In this document: positions 1-8,008 of the stretch, piece by piece
How positions within the stretch are numbered: the stretch's first letter is position 1
Layout of the letters: the number at the start of each line of letters is the position of its first letter
DNA from: Guptibacillus hwajinpoensis
GTDB lineage: Bacteria; Bacillota; Bacilli; Bacillales; Guptibacillaceae
Direction: 5' to 3'
Assembly (NCBI RefSeq): GCF_005144865.1
Contig: NZ_SWFM01000004.1
Location: forward strand, 223,109 to 287,108
DNA length: 64,000 nucleotides
Notes under the pieces: generated by a model
Databases searched by the model: none
Told to the model about the DNA's origin: nothing
The model's input: only the letters and a program-made list of their open reading frames with translations
Made by a program: the position numbers and the translations under genes

Positions 1-162
1 AAAATAACCCTTTTTCTGTTTAATTGGTTTTGGTGCAAGTTTAATTTCAGAGCCTATTGTTAACGTATGATTTCGCTTAAGATTAATTGTTGTAAATTCA
101 CCATCTGGTGTTAAAACAACAGCTTTTCTACCACGAATGTCCATAATGACCCCTTTTTTCAT
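1..162 (-). CDS. rsgI: Anti-sigma factor RsgI, N-terminal part (cut by window edge)
   Basis: Only the first 54 codons are inside the window. The start ATG has AGGGG-type ribosome sites just upstream and lies 21 bp after the sigI stop, so the two are co-transcribed. The visible peptide begins MKKGVIMDIRGRKAVVLT and continues with a small beta-rich domain (PDGEF, IGSEI), which matches the RsgI N-terminal anti-sigma domain that binds SigI in the cytoplasm. In the family a transmembrane segment and an extracellular sensor domain follow; neither can be seen here. The call rests on the domain plus adjacency to sigI. Confidence 0.85.
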   Translation of the reverse strand, partial: MKKGVIMDIRGRKAVVLTPDGEFTTINLKRNHTLTIGSEIKLAPKPIKQKKGYF

Positions 163-183
163 CCCCTGGCCCCCTTAATTCAA

Positions 184-939
184 CTACTGTATATACGATT
201 TCAGAGCATTAAAACCACCGAGATGGATTAATGCAACTGCTATTATATACTTTCGATTACGTTCGATTGTTTTGCGACTGCATGTAACGAGCGCTAACAA
301 ATCTTTTATTGGGAGCTGCTTCTTTTCCAACAAATAGCTTGATAATACGTTATCGTCTGCAATTAACTTTGCAATCATCTTGGCGTTCTCTCTGGCATCA
401 ATATGTTTCGGACAATTTTTGCTAAGCACCTTAAACGTAATACTGAATTTCTTTAACAATTGTTCATATTCTTCAATTTCATACATTCGCATTTCACTTT
501 GCTTGTCCATTTCATAGACATCGAGTGCTGCTCTTTGTTCTGCATAACTATCTTCAAGACGACCTTCTTCATCAAGTTCTTCAGGTTCAAGATAGATGTA
601 TTTGTTTTGTCTAGCTTCCTTACGAATGTAATCGATAACCCTTCTTCTAATGACCATATCTGCAAAAGTAAGAAAACGGCTACCCTGTCCTCTTCGGAAT
701 TGATCCATCGCTTCATTAAACGCAGACAGTCCAATACTGAACTCGTCCATCGTATGATTGATATATCGGTTGCAAACTTTGGATGTGATCTTTTTAATAA
801 ATGGTTGGTAATCTTCTAGTAGTTGGTTTCTTAATAGTTGATTGCCATTTTGTATACTATCGATTTTATCTTCTAATGTAATGCTATCTCTGTTATTCGC
901 GAAATTTCCCATTTTCGTGCTGATTGAAATGGTTGTCAT
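184..939 (-). CDS. sigI: RNA polymerase sigma factor SigI
   Basis: A 251-residue sigma-70 family factor of the SigI group, which in Bacillus serves heat and cell-wall stress and in clostridia controls cellulosome genes. The sequence has the region-2 signature (DEFSIGLSAFNEAMDQF, then FLTFADMVIRRRVIDYIRKE) and a C-terminal helix-turn-helix region (LPIKDLLALVTCSRKTIERNRKYI). Length and the sigI-rsgI order match B. subtilis. The ATG has GAGGTG at good spacing. RsgI, directly downstream, is expected to hold SigI inactive at the membrane. Confidence 0.93.
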   Translation of the reverse strand: MTTISISTKMGNFANNRDSITLEDKIDSIQNGNQLLRNQLLEDYQPFIKKITSKVCNRYINHTMDEFSIGLSAFNEAMDQFRRGQGSRFLTFADMVIRRRVIDYIRKEARQNKYIYLEPEELDEEGRLEDSYAEQRAALDVYEMDKQSEMRMYEIEEYEQLLKKFSITFKVLSKNCPKHIDARENAKMIAKLIADDNVLSSYLLEKKQLPIKDLLALVTCSRKTIERNRKYIIAVALIHLGGFNALKSYIQ

Positions 940-958
940 GTTTTACACCTCTCATTTT

Positions 959-990
959 GCAATCAATTTCGATTGATTGCTTATACGGGT
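959..990 (-). promoter_or_regulatory. Candidate SigI-type promoter overlapping a 9-bp inverted repeat
   Basis: GCAATCAAT (959-967) and ATTGATTGC (972-980) form perfect arms around a TTCG tetranucleotide, 20 bp upstream of the sigI ATG. On the minus strand the tetranucleotide is CGAA (971-968), and 15 nt upstream lies ACCC (990-987). That is the arrangement of a sigma-I promoter (CCC-rich -35, CGAA -10) and would put the start of a short leader just before the ribosome site. Autoregulation is inference; the inverted repeat is seen directly. Confidence 0.4.
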
Positions 991-1283
991 TGGATTCTTA
1001 GATGTTATAAATTTGAATTATTGGATCAAAGCTATGAAAATGAAATGTGCCACCGTTCGAAATAATCGAATGGTGACTCTATATTCAGTTATACCATTCA
1101 ATCAGCATCAACGAAAATACAATTTTATGACAATGTTACTGTTTCTTTACTGGCTGTTATACTAATTTATCATTGTTAATATTACGAAATTTTCAGCATA
1201 TTATTTATCTTAAAAATCCCTCTCTGGTGGCGTTTATTGCATTCGATAAATAACAAACAATTGGTCAAATATAATCAAAGTAA
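991..1283. other. Intergenic region without a supported gene
   Basis: AT-rich spacer between the sigI promoter region and the end of yusE. A plus-strand ORF at 977-1165 has no ribosome site and no recognisable content. No terminator with a clear T-run was found behind yusE. Confidence 0.5.
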
Positions 1284-1592
1284 TTATTCATCACTTAAAA
1301 AAGTATCCACCTTAACAACCGATTCAAAAGCGAAAAGGGTGTCACCTGGATTTCCATCTCTATAAACCGTTAATGCAGGAACACTTTGTATTTTAAGGTT
1401 TTCAGCCACCCATGGGAAGTAATTTAAATTACAAGCATAAATCTTCTCTTGAAGATCTTTTGATTCTATAACAACTTGCAGCATTCTCTGGGCAATTTTG
1501 CACGTCCGGCAAAATGGGGTATAAAAAAAGAGAATACAATGAGATTGAGCCATCAGCTCTCGCATCTCATTCTCCTCAGTAACTTCTTTCAT
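1284..1592 (-). CDS. yusE: Thioredoxin-like protein YusE
   Basis: A 102-residue single-domain thioredoxin-fold protein. The redox site is FYTPFCRTC (a CRTC CxxC motif near residue 31), and the cis-Pro loop is SVPALTVY. The motif differs from the WCGPC of general thioredoxins, so it is probably a specialised thiol reductant or a thioredoxin-like protein of unknown partner. AGGAG precedes the ATG. Position directly after yusF matches the B. subtilis yusEF order. Confidence 0.85.
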   Translation of the reverse strand: MKEVTEENEMRELMAQSHCILFFYTPFCRTCKIAQRMLQVVIESKDLQEKIYACNLNYFPWVAENLKIQSVPALTVYRDGNPGDTLFAFESVVKVDTFLSDE

Positions 1593-1616
1593 TGGTATGC
1601 TCCTAACTAGATAAGA

Positions 1617-1648
1617 CCTCAGGGAAGCTTAATTAAGCTTCCCTGAGG
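1617..1648. terminator. 32-bp perfect palindrome between yusF and yusE
   Basis: CCTCAGGGAAGCTTAA is followed at once by its exact reverse complement, giving 16-bp arms with no spacer. Neither side has a clean T-run, so it may be a processing or mRNA-stability hairpin rather than an efficient terminator. It lies 19 bp after the yusF stop and 24 bp before the yusE start. Confidence 0.6.
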
Positions 1649-1667
1649 TAATATGTTCAATCCCACG

Positions 1668-1997
1668 CTATATGGTCATGACTTTGAATTTAGCTGCTCT
1701 TAATATTCGAGTTAAATAGTTCAGTGGTGTTTCAGCCACCTCACGATGAAGCATTGTGATGTAAAGATGTTCTGCGTGAGGAATCTCCTGTGAAAGCTGC
1801 CTCCGGAGCTTCTCACCAGCATCATCTGCATCTACTAGTACATAGACGTCCATTTCCTCAAGCTCTTCACTAAGTTCCTCGAGCCTTTCAAAACTAATCG
1901 TACCATACGTACAAATAATACTAACAGGTTCATCTAGAACCCTCATTAGTTGCTCTTTATCCGTCTTTCCTTCAACAATTATTACTTTATCATTCAT
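1668..1997 (-). CDS. yusF: TOPRIM domain protein YusF
   Basis: A small TOPRIM protein of about 109 residues. The conserved glutamate is in KVIIVEGKTDK near the N-terminus, and the acidic pair is in VYVLVDADDAGEKLRR. Such stand-alone TOPRIM proteins resemble the catalytic part of primases and RNase M5 and are expected to bind Mg2+ and act on nucleic acid; no substrate is known. The open frame runs 33 bp further upstream to a TTG, but only the ATG at 1997 has a ribosome site (GGAG). Confidence 0.85.
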   Translation of the reverse strand: MNDKVIIVEGKTDKEQLMRVLDEPVSIICTYGTISFERLEELSEELEEMDVYVLVDADDAGEKLRRQLSQEIPHAEHLYITMLHREVAETPLNYLTRILRAAKFKVMTI

Positions 1998-2136
1998 GGC
2001 ACAACGCTCCATTTCAAGCTGTCGTATCAATGCTTTTACTATAGCATATGGATGTGGAGGCAGATCGTTTCTATTTTTGCAATTTGAGTTGATTAAATAT
2101 TATTTGAGCAACAGCTATTCATTAGAGCTTTGAAGA

Positions 2137-2664
2137 TTACTCATCCTTGTTATCTGGATTGTCTTCTTCCAGGTAAGTCTCTGAAGTCGAATTACCGTGC
2201 TCATTCTGCAGATCATCGGCTGTTCGAATTCGATCATCTACTCGATTACCAGGTGTTTCAAATGTTGCCTCATCATCCGGTCTGCTATCTTCTTTTGTTT
2301 CTTCTAATTCATCTTGAGCCTCTTTTGTTCGAATTGCATAGGGAATTGCTTCTAGTCGTTCCTTATTAATCTCTTCTCCTGTATCAATACATATACCATA
2401 GTTACCTTCACGAATTCGATCAAGGGCTGTATTAATTGCACTCAAACGTTCTCTAGCAGCATCTTCTAGCGTAATATCCTTTTCACGTTGATCTAATTCA
2501 GATGCCATGTCAGCGAAATGATTATCGTATGAAGTCAGTTCACCTGTTTCATCAGATAATGCTACATTCTCATCATGTTTAGTTGCTCCACTATCTAGAA
2601 GTTCCTTTTTTAAATCAAGAAGCTGTTTTTTAAAGTGCTGTAGTTCTTCTTTCGACAAAGCCAT
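2137..2664 (-). CDS. YteA/DksA-like regulatory protein
   Basis: A 175-residue protein with an N-terminal coiled coil (KEELQHFKKQLLDLKKELLD), acidic-helix residues, and the start of a DksA/TraR zinc-finger region (GNYGICIDTGEEINKERLEA). It belongs to the YteA/YocK group of sporulation or stress-associated DksA-like proteins. Only one cysteine of the C4 finger is left; the second CxxC pair is replaced around TKEAQDE, so zinc binding is unlikely. The C-terminus is acidic and disordered. GGAGGG sits 8 bp before the ATG at 2664. It stands between yusF and yusG, where the B. subtilis order has nothing equivalent that I recall. Confidence 0.75.
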   Translation of the reverse strand: MALSKEELQHFKKQLLDLKKELLDSGATKHDENVALSDETGELTSYDNHFADMASELDQREKDITLEDAARERLSAINTALDRIREGNYGICIDTGEEINKERLEAIPYAIRTKEAQDELEETKEDSRPDDEATFETPGNRVDDRIRTADDLQNEHGNSTSETYLEEDNPDNKDE

Positions 2665-2803
2665 TATAGTTCCCTCCATTGGTCATTTTCTTTTCTACTA
2701 TCTATTTTCCCTAAACACAGTTCCAGTTAAACCATTCAATTATGTTTTATCATGCTCAAGTGGTGGAAAGAAGAACATAAGAATAAAGATTGGAGTGTTT
2801 ATA

Positions 2804-3307
2804 ATGACAAAGTTAAACCTTGGACAAGAAGCACCATCTTTTTCTCTCGTTAACACAGAAGGTGAGCTGTTTCAGTTCGAAGAGCACCAAAAAAGCGATA
2901 ATCGCTGGCATATGCTAGTGTTTTTCAGAGGTGAATGGTGTCCAGTATGTAATGAACAAATGGAAGAAATTCAGGAGCACCTTGGTGCATTTCAAAAATT
3001 AGACGTTCATCCTATCGCAATTGCTAAAGACAGTTTAGAGTCTCTTAGAAAAATGAAAGAAAAGCATAGACTACAGTTTCCAGTGTTAAGTGACAATGAA
3101 AACGCAGCAATTGATGCTTATGGTGTCATGATGCACAGTGAAGATGATCCATACGAAGATCATGGTGAACACGGTGAACCAGCTATCTTCCTTATTGATG
3201 AGAATGGAAAACTTATGGCGCAGTATCTGCAGTCAAGCCCATTTGGTAGACCTTCACCTAATGGTCTTATTACGACAATCAAGTACATTAGAAAAAATAA
3301 AGCATAA
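2804..3307 (+). CDS. Peroxiredoxin-like AhpC/TSA protein
   Basis: A 167-residue thioredoxin-fold protein. FFRGEWCPVCNEQM puts the reactive cysteine at about residue 46 and a second at 49, the pattern of the redoxin / PRXL2-like AhpC-TSA group rather than classical 2-Cys AhpC. Probable role: thiol-dependent reduction of peroxides in the cytoplasm. GGAG at 8-bp spacing selects the ATG at 2804 over the upstream GTG at 2795. It is the only plus-strand gene in the yus block. Confidence 0.8.
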   Translation: MTKLNLGQEAPSFSLVNTEGELFQFEEHQKSDNRWHMLVFFRGEWCPVCNEQMEEIQEHLGAFQKLDVHPIAIAKDSLESLRKMKEKHRLQFPVLSDNENAAIDAYGVMMHSEDDPYEDHGEHGEPAIFLIDENGKLMAQYLQSSPFGRPSPNGLITTIKYIRKNKA

Positions 3308-3336
3308 GAAAAACCGGCCAAATAGGCCGGTTTTTC
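3308..3336. terminator. Bidirectional terminator
   Basis: CCGGCC-AAATA-GGCCGG flanked by A-run and T-run serves the peroxiredoxin gene (+) and yusG (-), which converge here; the yusG stop codon lies in its edge. Confidence 0.85.
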
Positions 3337-3584
3337 TAACACCATCCAAGGTCACAATCTTCTACATACCTTCCGTTTTTCTCCATCGCGCGTTCATAAC
3401 GAAAGATCCTATCCTGGTCGAATTCAAATCCATCGGAAAATTCATAATGATTCCCCTCATTGGTAAATAAGATGCGGCCGATCTTTTCCTTGTTTAAGAA
3501 AAGGTTCATAGAGTTCTGATCGAACTTGCCATACACCTTACTTGTAATATCGATTCTTTCCATAGGACGAGATTGATCATTCAT
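3336..3584 (-). CDS. yusG: DUF2553 protein YusG
   Basis: An 82-residue protein beginning MNDQSRPMERIDITSKVYGKF, the YusG family of unknown function in bacilli. AAGGGG precedes the ATG at 3584; the open frame extends upstream to 3680 but crosses into the repeat element and has no other ribosome site. Its place directly before gcvH agrees with B. subtilis. No catalytic motif was seen. Confidence 0.8.
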   Translation of the reverse strand: MNDQSRPMERIDITSKVYGKFDQNSMNLFLNKEKIGRILFTNEGNHYEFSDGFEFDQDRIFRYERAMEKNGRYVEDCDLGWC

Positions 3585-3643
3585 CGATAACAACCCCTTA
3601 TATATAGTGTGTTTCATTAAAACCGTCATTAGGCTATTTAATA

Positions 3644-3850
3644 GGCTCTTTCTAAAGGGTTTTTCTATAGAGAACCCCACTTAGCTGATTGGAGCGGAAG
3701 GTGCTCGACTCCTGCGGGACTAGCGGGACAGGTGAGACCCCACAGGAGCGTAAGCGACGAGGAGGCTCACCGCCCGCCCCGCGGAAAGCGAGCATCCTGG
3801 AGCGCAAATCACCCCCCACTCTTATAGCAACAAAGTATACGAAAAGAGCC
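3644..3850 (-). mobile_element. GC-rich MITE-like element, full copy with 8-bp target duplication
   Basis: A 207-bp element with ends GGCTCTTTC and GAAAAGAGCC. The sequence ATTTAATA stands immediately on both sides (3636-3643 and 3851-3858), a perfect 8-bp target-site duplication. The GC-rich core contains nested palindromes (CTCCTGCGGGA, GACCCCACAGGAG, CCGCCCGCCCCGCGG). ISL3-family insertion sequences are known for GGCTCTTT-like ends and 8-bp duplications, so this is probably a non-autonomous derivative. The ORF over it (3652-3852) is spurious. It separates yusG from gcvH. Confidence 0.8.
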
Positions 3851-3937
3851 ATTTAATAAATAGATGACAGAAGCTTTAAATACATGCACTTTTAAAGGTT
3901 AACGATGAAAATTTTTCTTCCCTGGCTGATTGGTCTA

Positions 3938-4324
3938 TTAGTCTTCGCTTACCATTTTCTCATAAGCTTCAGCTGTCATAAGCTCTTCAATCTGAGAAGG
4001 CTCAGTTGGTTCTACAACAACCATCCATGCTTTTTCGTATGGAGATTCGTTAACGAATTCAGGGCTATCTTCTAATTCTTCATTTACAGAGAGAACTTTT
4101 CCTGAGATTGGCGCATATAGTTCGGAAACAGTTTTCACTGACTCAACACTTCCAAAAGGCTCGTCTGATTCAATTGTGTCGCCTTCTTCTGGAAGCTCCA
4201 CGAAAACAATATCTCCTAATTCTGATTGTGCGAAATCAGTAATACCAATGCGGATGTTTCCGTCTTCTTGTACTTGTACCCATTCGTGTTCTTCTGAGTA
4301 GCGAAAATCTTTTGGTAAGTTCAT
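3938..4324 (-). CDS. gcvH: Glycine cleavage system H protein / lipoyl carrier
   Basis: 128 residues, the normal length. The protein carries a lipoyl-lysine that shuttles the aminomethyl group between the P, T and L proteins of glycine cleavage; in Bacillus GcvH is also the octanoyl carrier in lipoate synthesis. The lipoyl-lysine is in [11 protein letters not shown], in the middle of the biotin/lipoyl fold, with the typical start [19 protein letters not shown] precedes the ATG. It is not beside gcvPT; the yusG-gcvH-yusI placement is that of B. subtilis. Confidence 0.97.
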   Translation of the reverse strand: MNLPKDFRYSEEHEWVQVQEDGNIRIGITDFAQSELGDIVFVELPEEGDTIESDEPFGSVESVKTVSELYAPISGKVLSVNEELEDSPEFVNESPYEKAWMVVVEPTEPSQIEELMTAEAYEKMVSED

Positions 4325-4419
4325 TTGTAATTCCTCCCTGAAATAGTTTCTCTAGTTAAGTTATTAATATTATTTACAATAACTATCGTATAATAGTTAT
4401 TATTAAATAAGCAACCATT

Positions 4420-4779
4420 TTATCGTTTCCATATTTCCTCAAATGTATCTTCTTTAAACCCTACCGTTACTTCTTGTCCATCTGTTACGATCGGACGCTT
4501 AATTAACATACCATCTGATGCTAACAATTCAAGCAACTCATCTTCTGTGGCAGTGGAAACACGATCTTTTAACCCAAGTTCTCTGTATTTCTGGCCGCTA
4601 GTGTTAAAAAACTTTTTGATTGGTAGTCCACTATGATCGACTAACTGTGCTAACTCATCTTTAGATGGTGGATTCTCTACGATATGAACTTCATTAACTT
4701 CTATATTATTTTCTGCGAACCACTTTTTGGCTTTACGACAAGTTCCGCATTTTGGATAAGCATAAAATGTGATGGCCAA
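4420..4779 (-). CDS. yusI: ArsC/Spx-family protein YusI
   Basis: 119 residues of the arsenate-reductase/Spx fold. The N-terminal YPKCGTCRKAKKWF has the CxxC pair, and RPIVTDGQEVTVGF near the C-terminus is the usual substrate-loop region. It lacks the features that would identify Spx itself, and a plain arsenate reductase role is not supported by neighbours. Most likely a glutaredoxin-like oxidoreductase of unknown target. AGGAGG precedes the ATG. Order gcvH-yusI-fadE as in B. subtilis. Confidence 0.85.
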   Translation of the reverse strand: MAITFYAYPKCGTCRKAKKWFAENNIEVNEVHIVENPPSKDELAQLVDHSGLPIKKFFNTSGQKYRELGLKDRVSTATEDELLELLASDGMLIKRPIVTDGQEVTVGFKEDTFEEIWKR

Positions 4780-4932
4780 ATCTGTTCCTCCTTAAAACAC
4801 GTCAATGTGATGATGTCGTTAGTTTACCATATGTGAGGAGTTCGACAAATTCAGACGCATCTAAAAGTAGCTTTCGTCATCCAAAGAAAAAATCCTCTTT
4901 TTACCCCAATCTTTATATTTCCTTAACGAGGT

Positions 4933-4963
4933 AAAAAAATCCCTCCAAATTCTTGGAGGGATT
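4933..4963 (-). terminator. Terminator of the fad operon
   Basis: AATCCCTCCAA and TTGGAGGGATT form an 11-bp stem with a four-base loop followed on the minus strand by a run of T. It closes the fadN-fadA-fadE transcript 27 bp after fadE. Confidence 0.9.
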
Positions 4964-4989
4964 AAGAGAGAATATGGTTTGGAGGTTAT

Positions 4990-6774
4990 TTACACTGTGT
5001 AACGCTGGTTATTAAGAATAGTAGCAGCAATTTCTCGCTTCTTACCAATAACGTTAATTGGTGTATAACGTGTTAGCTTACGAAGAGCAGAAATCATCAT
5101 TCGAAGAGTATCACCTGTTTCAACAGCAAGTAATGTTTCCTTCGCATGTGCCTCAATTCTGTTGAAAGATTCTTGACAGAATACTTGGGTAAGAAGTAGC
5201 TTATTCTGTTGCTTTTCAGCAGTTGATTTGTTCAATGCTTTTTCCGTACGCAATACAACAGATTCCATAGAATAGATTTCGCTCACGATATCAGCAATGT
5301 TTGATAGAACTTCTTGCTCTTTATCAAGTGCTTTACCATATTTCTGTACTGCTGTTCCTGCTGCCATTAGCATAACCTTCTTAGCCATAGCAACAAGGTA
5401 CTTCTCTTGCTCAAGCGGTGCATCGCCAATCTCTTGAGGAGTTAGCATCATCAACTCTTCTTGAAGTGCTTTTGCTTTCTCAAGTAATGGCAGTTCACCT
5501 TTCATCGTTTTACGGATTAGCGTTCCTGGAACGAGAAGACGATTAATTTCATTTGTTCCTTCAAAAATACGATTGATTCGTGAATCACGATACATCTTCT
5601 CTACTTCATACTCGGACATAAATCCGTATCCACCGTGAATTTGAACAGCTTCGTCTACTACGTAGTCAAGCGCCTCAGAAGCAAATACTTTATTTAGTGA
5701 ACACTCGATGGCATATTCAGCAATAGCTTCAGCCACTTTCGCGCCATCTTTTTGTTCTTCATCAGAGAGCTTCCCTAGCTTCTGTTCAAAAAGACCACCA
5801 GTACGGTAAGTAGAACTTTCTGTTGCGTAAGTTGCAACAGCCATGTTCGCAAGCTTCTCTTGGATTAGAGAGAACTTTGCAATTGGTGTGTTAAATTGTT
5901 TACGCTCAGTTGCGTATTTAGCAGAAAGCTCGATGCCACGCTTCATCCCACCAATTGTACCTACTGCAAGCTTATAACGACCAACATTCAGGATGTTAAA
6001 TGCAATAACGTGACCTTTGCCAGCTTCACCAAGAAGATTTTCTTTTGGTACAGCTACGTCATCTAGGATTAGTGTTCTTGTAGAAGAACCTTTAATACCC
6101 ATTTTCTTCTCTTCTGGACCTGTTGAAAGTCCTTTCGAATCGCGTTCGACGATGAATGCAGAGAAGTGCTCTCCATCAATTTTTGCATAGACGATAAAAA
6201 CATCGGCAAATGCTGAGTTTGTAATCCATTGCTTTTCACCACTTAGAAGGTAATGAGTTCCTTCTTCATTTAGCTTAGCAGTCGTTTTCGCACCAAGTGC
6301 ATCAGATCCAGAACCTGGCTCAGTTAAAGCATACGCCGCAATCAATGCTCCTGAAGCAAGACCAGGAAGATACTTTTGCTTTTGCTCTTCATTACCAAAG
6401 AATACGATTGGAAGAGAACCAATACCAACATGCGCACCATAACTTAATGAGAACGAACGAGCGCGAGCGAACTTTTCTGTAATAACAGAAGAACTAATCT
6501 TATCAAGACCAAGACCACCGTATTCTTCAGGCACGTCTGCCCCTAGCAGTCCAAGATCGCCTGCTTTTTCTAGAAGTTTACGAGAGATTTCGAATTCGTG
6601 TTCTTCAATCTTATCAAGCTCTGGAACAACTTCTTTAACAACAAAATCTTCTGTCGTTTTCCCCATCATCACATGCTCATCAGAGAAATCCTCCGGTGTA
6701 AAAATGTCCTCAGCAGTTGGGTCCTCGACTAGAAAGCTCGCACCTTTAATAATTTTGTTCATTGTATTAGACAT
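4990..6774 (-). CDS. fadE: Acyl-CoA dehydrogenase FadE
   Basis: 594 residues, the FAD enzyme of the first beta-oxidation step (acyl-CoA to enoyl-CoA). The acyl-CoA dehydrogenase signature ALTEPGSGSDA, the flavin-site segment QWITNSAFADVF and the QIHGGYGFMSEYEVEKMYRD block are present. The C-terminal extension beyond the usual 380 residues is as in B. subtilis FadE (YusJ). GGGAGG gives the ATG. Third gene of fadN-fadA-fadE, 39 bp after fadA, so controlled by the FadR operator upstream of fadN. Confidence 0.96.
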   Translation of the reverse strand: MSNTMNKIIKGASFLVEDPTAEDIFTPEDFSDEHVMMGKTTEDFVVKEVVPELDKIEEHEFEISRKLLEKAGDLGLLGADVPEEYGGLGLDKISSSVITEKFARARSFSLSYGAHVGIGSLPIVFFGNEEQKQKYLPGLASGALIAAYALTEPGSGSDALGAKTTAKLNEEGTHYLLSGEKQWITNSAFADVFIVYAKIDGEHFSAFIVERDSKGLSTGPEEKKMGIKGSSTRTLILDDVAVPKENLLGEAGKGHVIAFNILNVGRYKLAVGTIGGMKRGIELSAKYATERKQFNTPIAKFSLIQEKLANMAVATYATESSTYRTGGLFEQKLGKLSDEEQKDGAKVAEAIAEYAIECSLNKVFASEALDYVVDEAVQIHGGYGFMSEYEVEKMYRDSRINRIFEGTNEINRLLVPGTLIRKTMKGELPLLEKAKALQEELMMLTPQEIGDAPLEQEKYLVAMAKKVMLMAAGTAVQKYGKALDKEQEVLSNIADIVSEIYSMESVVLRTEKALNKSTAEKQQNKLLLTQVFCQESFNRIEAHAKETLLAVETGDTLRMMISALRKLTRYTPINVIGKKREIAATILNNQRYTV

Positions 6775-6813
6775 GCTTGTGTTCCTCCCTTTTCATCGTT
6801 ATGAATACTCACT

Positions 6814-7989
6814 TTAAAGAATTTCAAACACACCGGCAGCACCCATTCCGCCACCAATACACATCGTCACGACACCGAACTGTTCTCCTCGTCTCTTCAT
6901 CTCATGAATCAGGCTAAGAGTAAGCTTCGTACCCGTACATCCGAGTGGATGACCGAGTGCAATCGCACCTCCGTTAACATTCACTTTGTCTTCATCAAGA
7001 CCAAGTTTCCGGATCACTTGAAGTGACTGTGAGGCGAATGCTTCATTTAATTCAAAAAGGCCAATATCAGATAGCTCAAGACCCGCAAGTCGCAGTGCCT
7101 TCGGTATCGCTTCGATAGGTCCAACACCCATGATTTCAGGTGCTACACCAGCAACTGCAAAGGAGCGGAATTTCGCCATTGGCGCTAGCCCTTCACTCTC
7201 TGCTTTCTCCCGATCCATGACAAGAACGCTTGCAGCGCCATCACTCGTTTGTGATGAATTCCCGGCAGTCACAGATCCTCTTACGTTAAAAGCAGGTCGT
7301 AACTTCGCAAGCACATCTAATGAAGTATCTGCACGAACGCCTTCATCCTGGGAGAAAAGGAATTTCTTTTCCTGAAGTTTGTTCTGCTCATCAACCCATC
7401 GTTTCGTTACTTCAACAGGTACGATTTCATCATTAAATTTACCGTCTTTGATTGCCTGTGCTGCACGTTGGTGACTTCTTAGAGCAAAGGCATCCTGATC
7501 TTCTCTGCTAATTTCAAAGCGTCTTGCTACTTCTTCTGCCGTATGTCCCATACCCATAATGTACTCTGGCTTTTCTTGTACAAGAGTAGGATTTGGTTTA
7601 ATCACATGCCCACCCATTGGGATAAGACTCATAGTTTCTACACCACCGGCAAGGATCGTTGCCGATTGACCAAGCATAATTCGCTCTGATGCATATGCAA
7701 TGCTTTGAAGTCCAGATGAACAATAGCGATTGATTGTAATAGCAGGAACAGTCTCAGCAAGCCCTGCTCGTGCACTGATCATTCGAGCTACATTTAGCCC
7801 TTGTTCTGCTTCCGGAATGGCACATCCCATAATGACATCATCTATCTCACCATCATATCCACCCGCACGCTTCAACGTTTCGGCAACCGTAATCGCTCCT
7901 AGGTCGTCGGGACGCATTTCAGCAAGGGTTCCACGATTTGCTTTTCCAACAGGTGTTCTAGCACCAGATACAATAACTGCTTCTTTCAT
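6814..7989 (-). CDS. fadA: Acetyl-CoA acyltransferase (3-ketoacyl-CoA thiolase) FadA
   Basis: 391 residues, the thiolase that cleaves 3-ketoacyl-CoA in the last beta-oxidation step. Nucleophile cysteine in INRYCSSGLQSI (about residue 92), the GGGMGAAGVFE C-terminal glycine loop with the general-base cysteine in VVTMCIGGGMG, and NVNGGAIALGHPLGCTG are all present. GGAGGG favours the ATG at 7989 over the upstream start at 8007. It begins 19 bp after the fadN stop. Confidence 0.96.
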   Translation of the reverse strand: MKEAVIVSGARTPVGKANRGTLAEMRPDDLGAITVAETLKRAGGYDGEIDDVIMGCAIPEAEQGLNVARMISARAGLAETVPAITINRYCSSGLQSIAYASERIMLGQSATILAGGVETMSLIPMGGHVIKPNPTLVQEKPEYIMGMGHTAEEVARRFEISREDQDAFALRSHQRAAQAIKDGKFNDEIVPVEVTKRWVDEQNKLQEKKFLFSQDEGVRADTSLDVLAKLRPAFNVRGSVTAGNSSQTSDGAASVLVMDREKAESEGLAPMAKFRSFAVAGVAPEIMGVGPIEAIPKALRLAGLELSDIGLFELNEAFASQSLQVIRKLGLDEDKVNVNGGAIALGHPLGCTGTKLTLSLIHEMKRRGEQFGVVTMCIGGGMGAAGVFEIL

Positions 7990-8008
7990 CAAACTTCCCT
8001 CCTCCATA

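Noticed and set aside
460..819. 119-aa plus-strand ORF opposite sigI
   Set aside because: Complement of a well-supported sigma factor gene; composition is that of a shadow frame.
977..1165. 62-aa plus-strand ORF in the sigI/yusE spacer
   Set aside because: No ribosome site, no recognisable content.
3652..3852. 66-aa ORF (minus), and similar ORFs at 15670-15858, 26770-26985 and 39639-39944
   Set aside because: All are generated by the GC-rich repeat element; they have no ribosome site and occur in both orientations.
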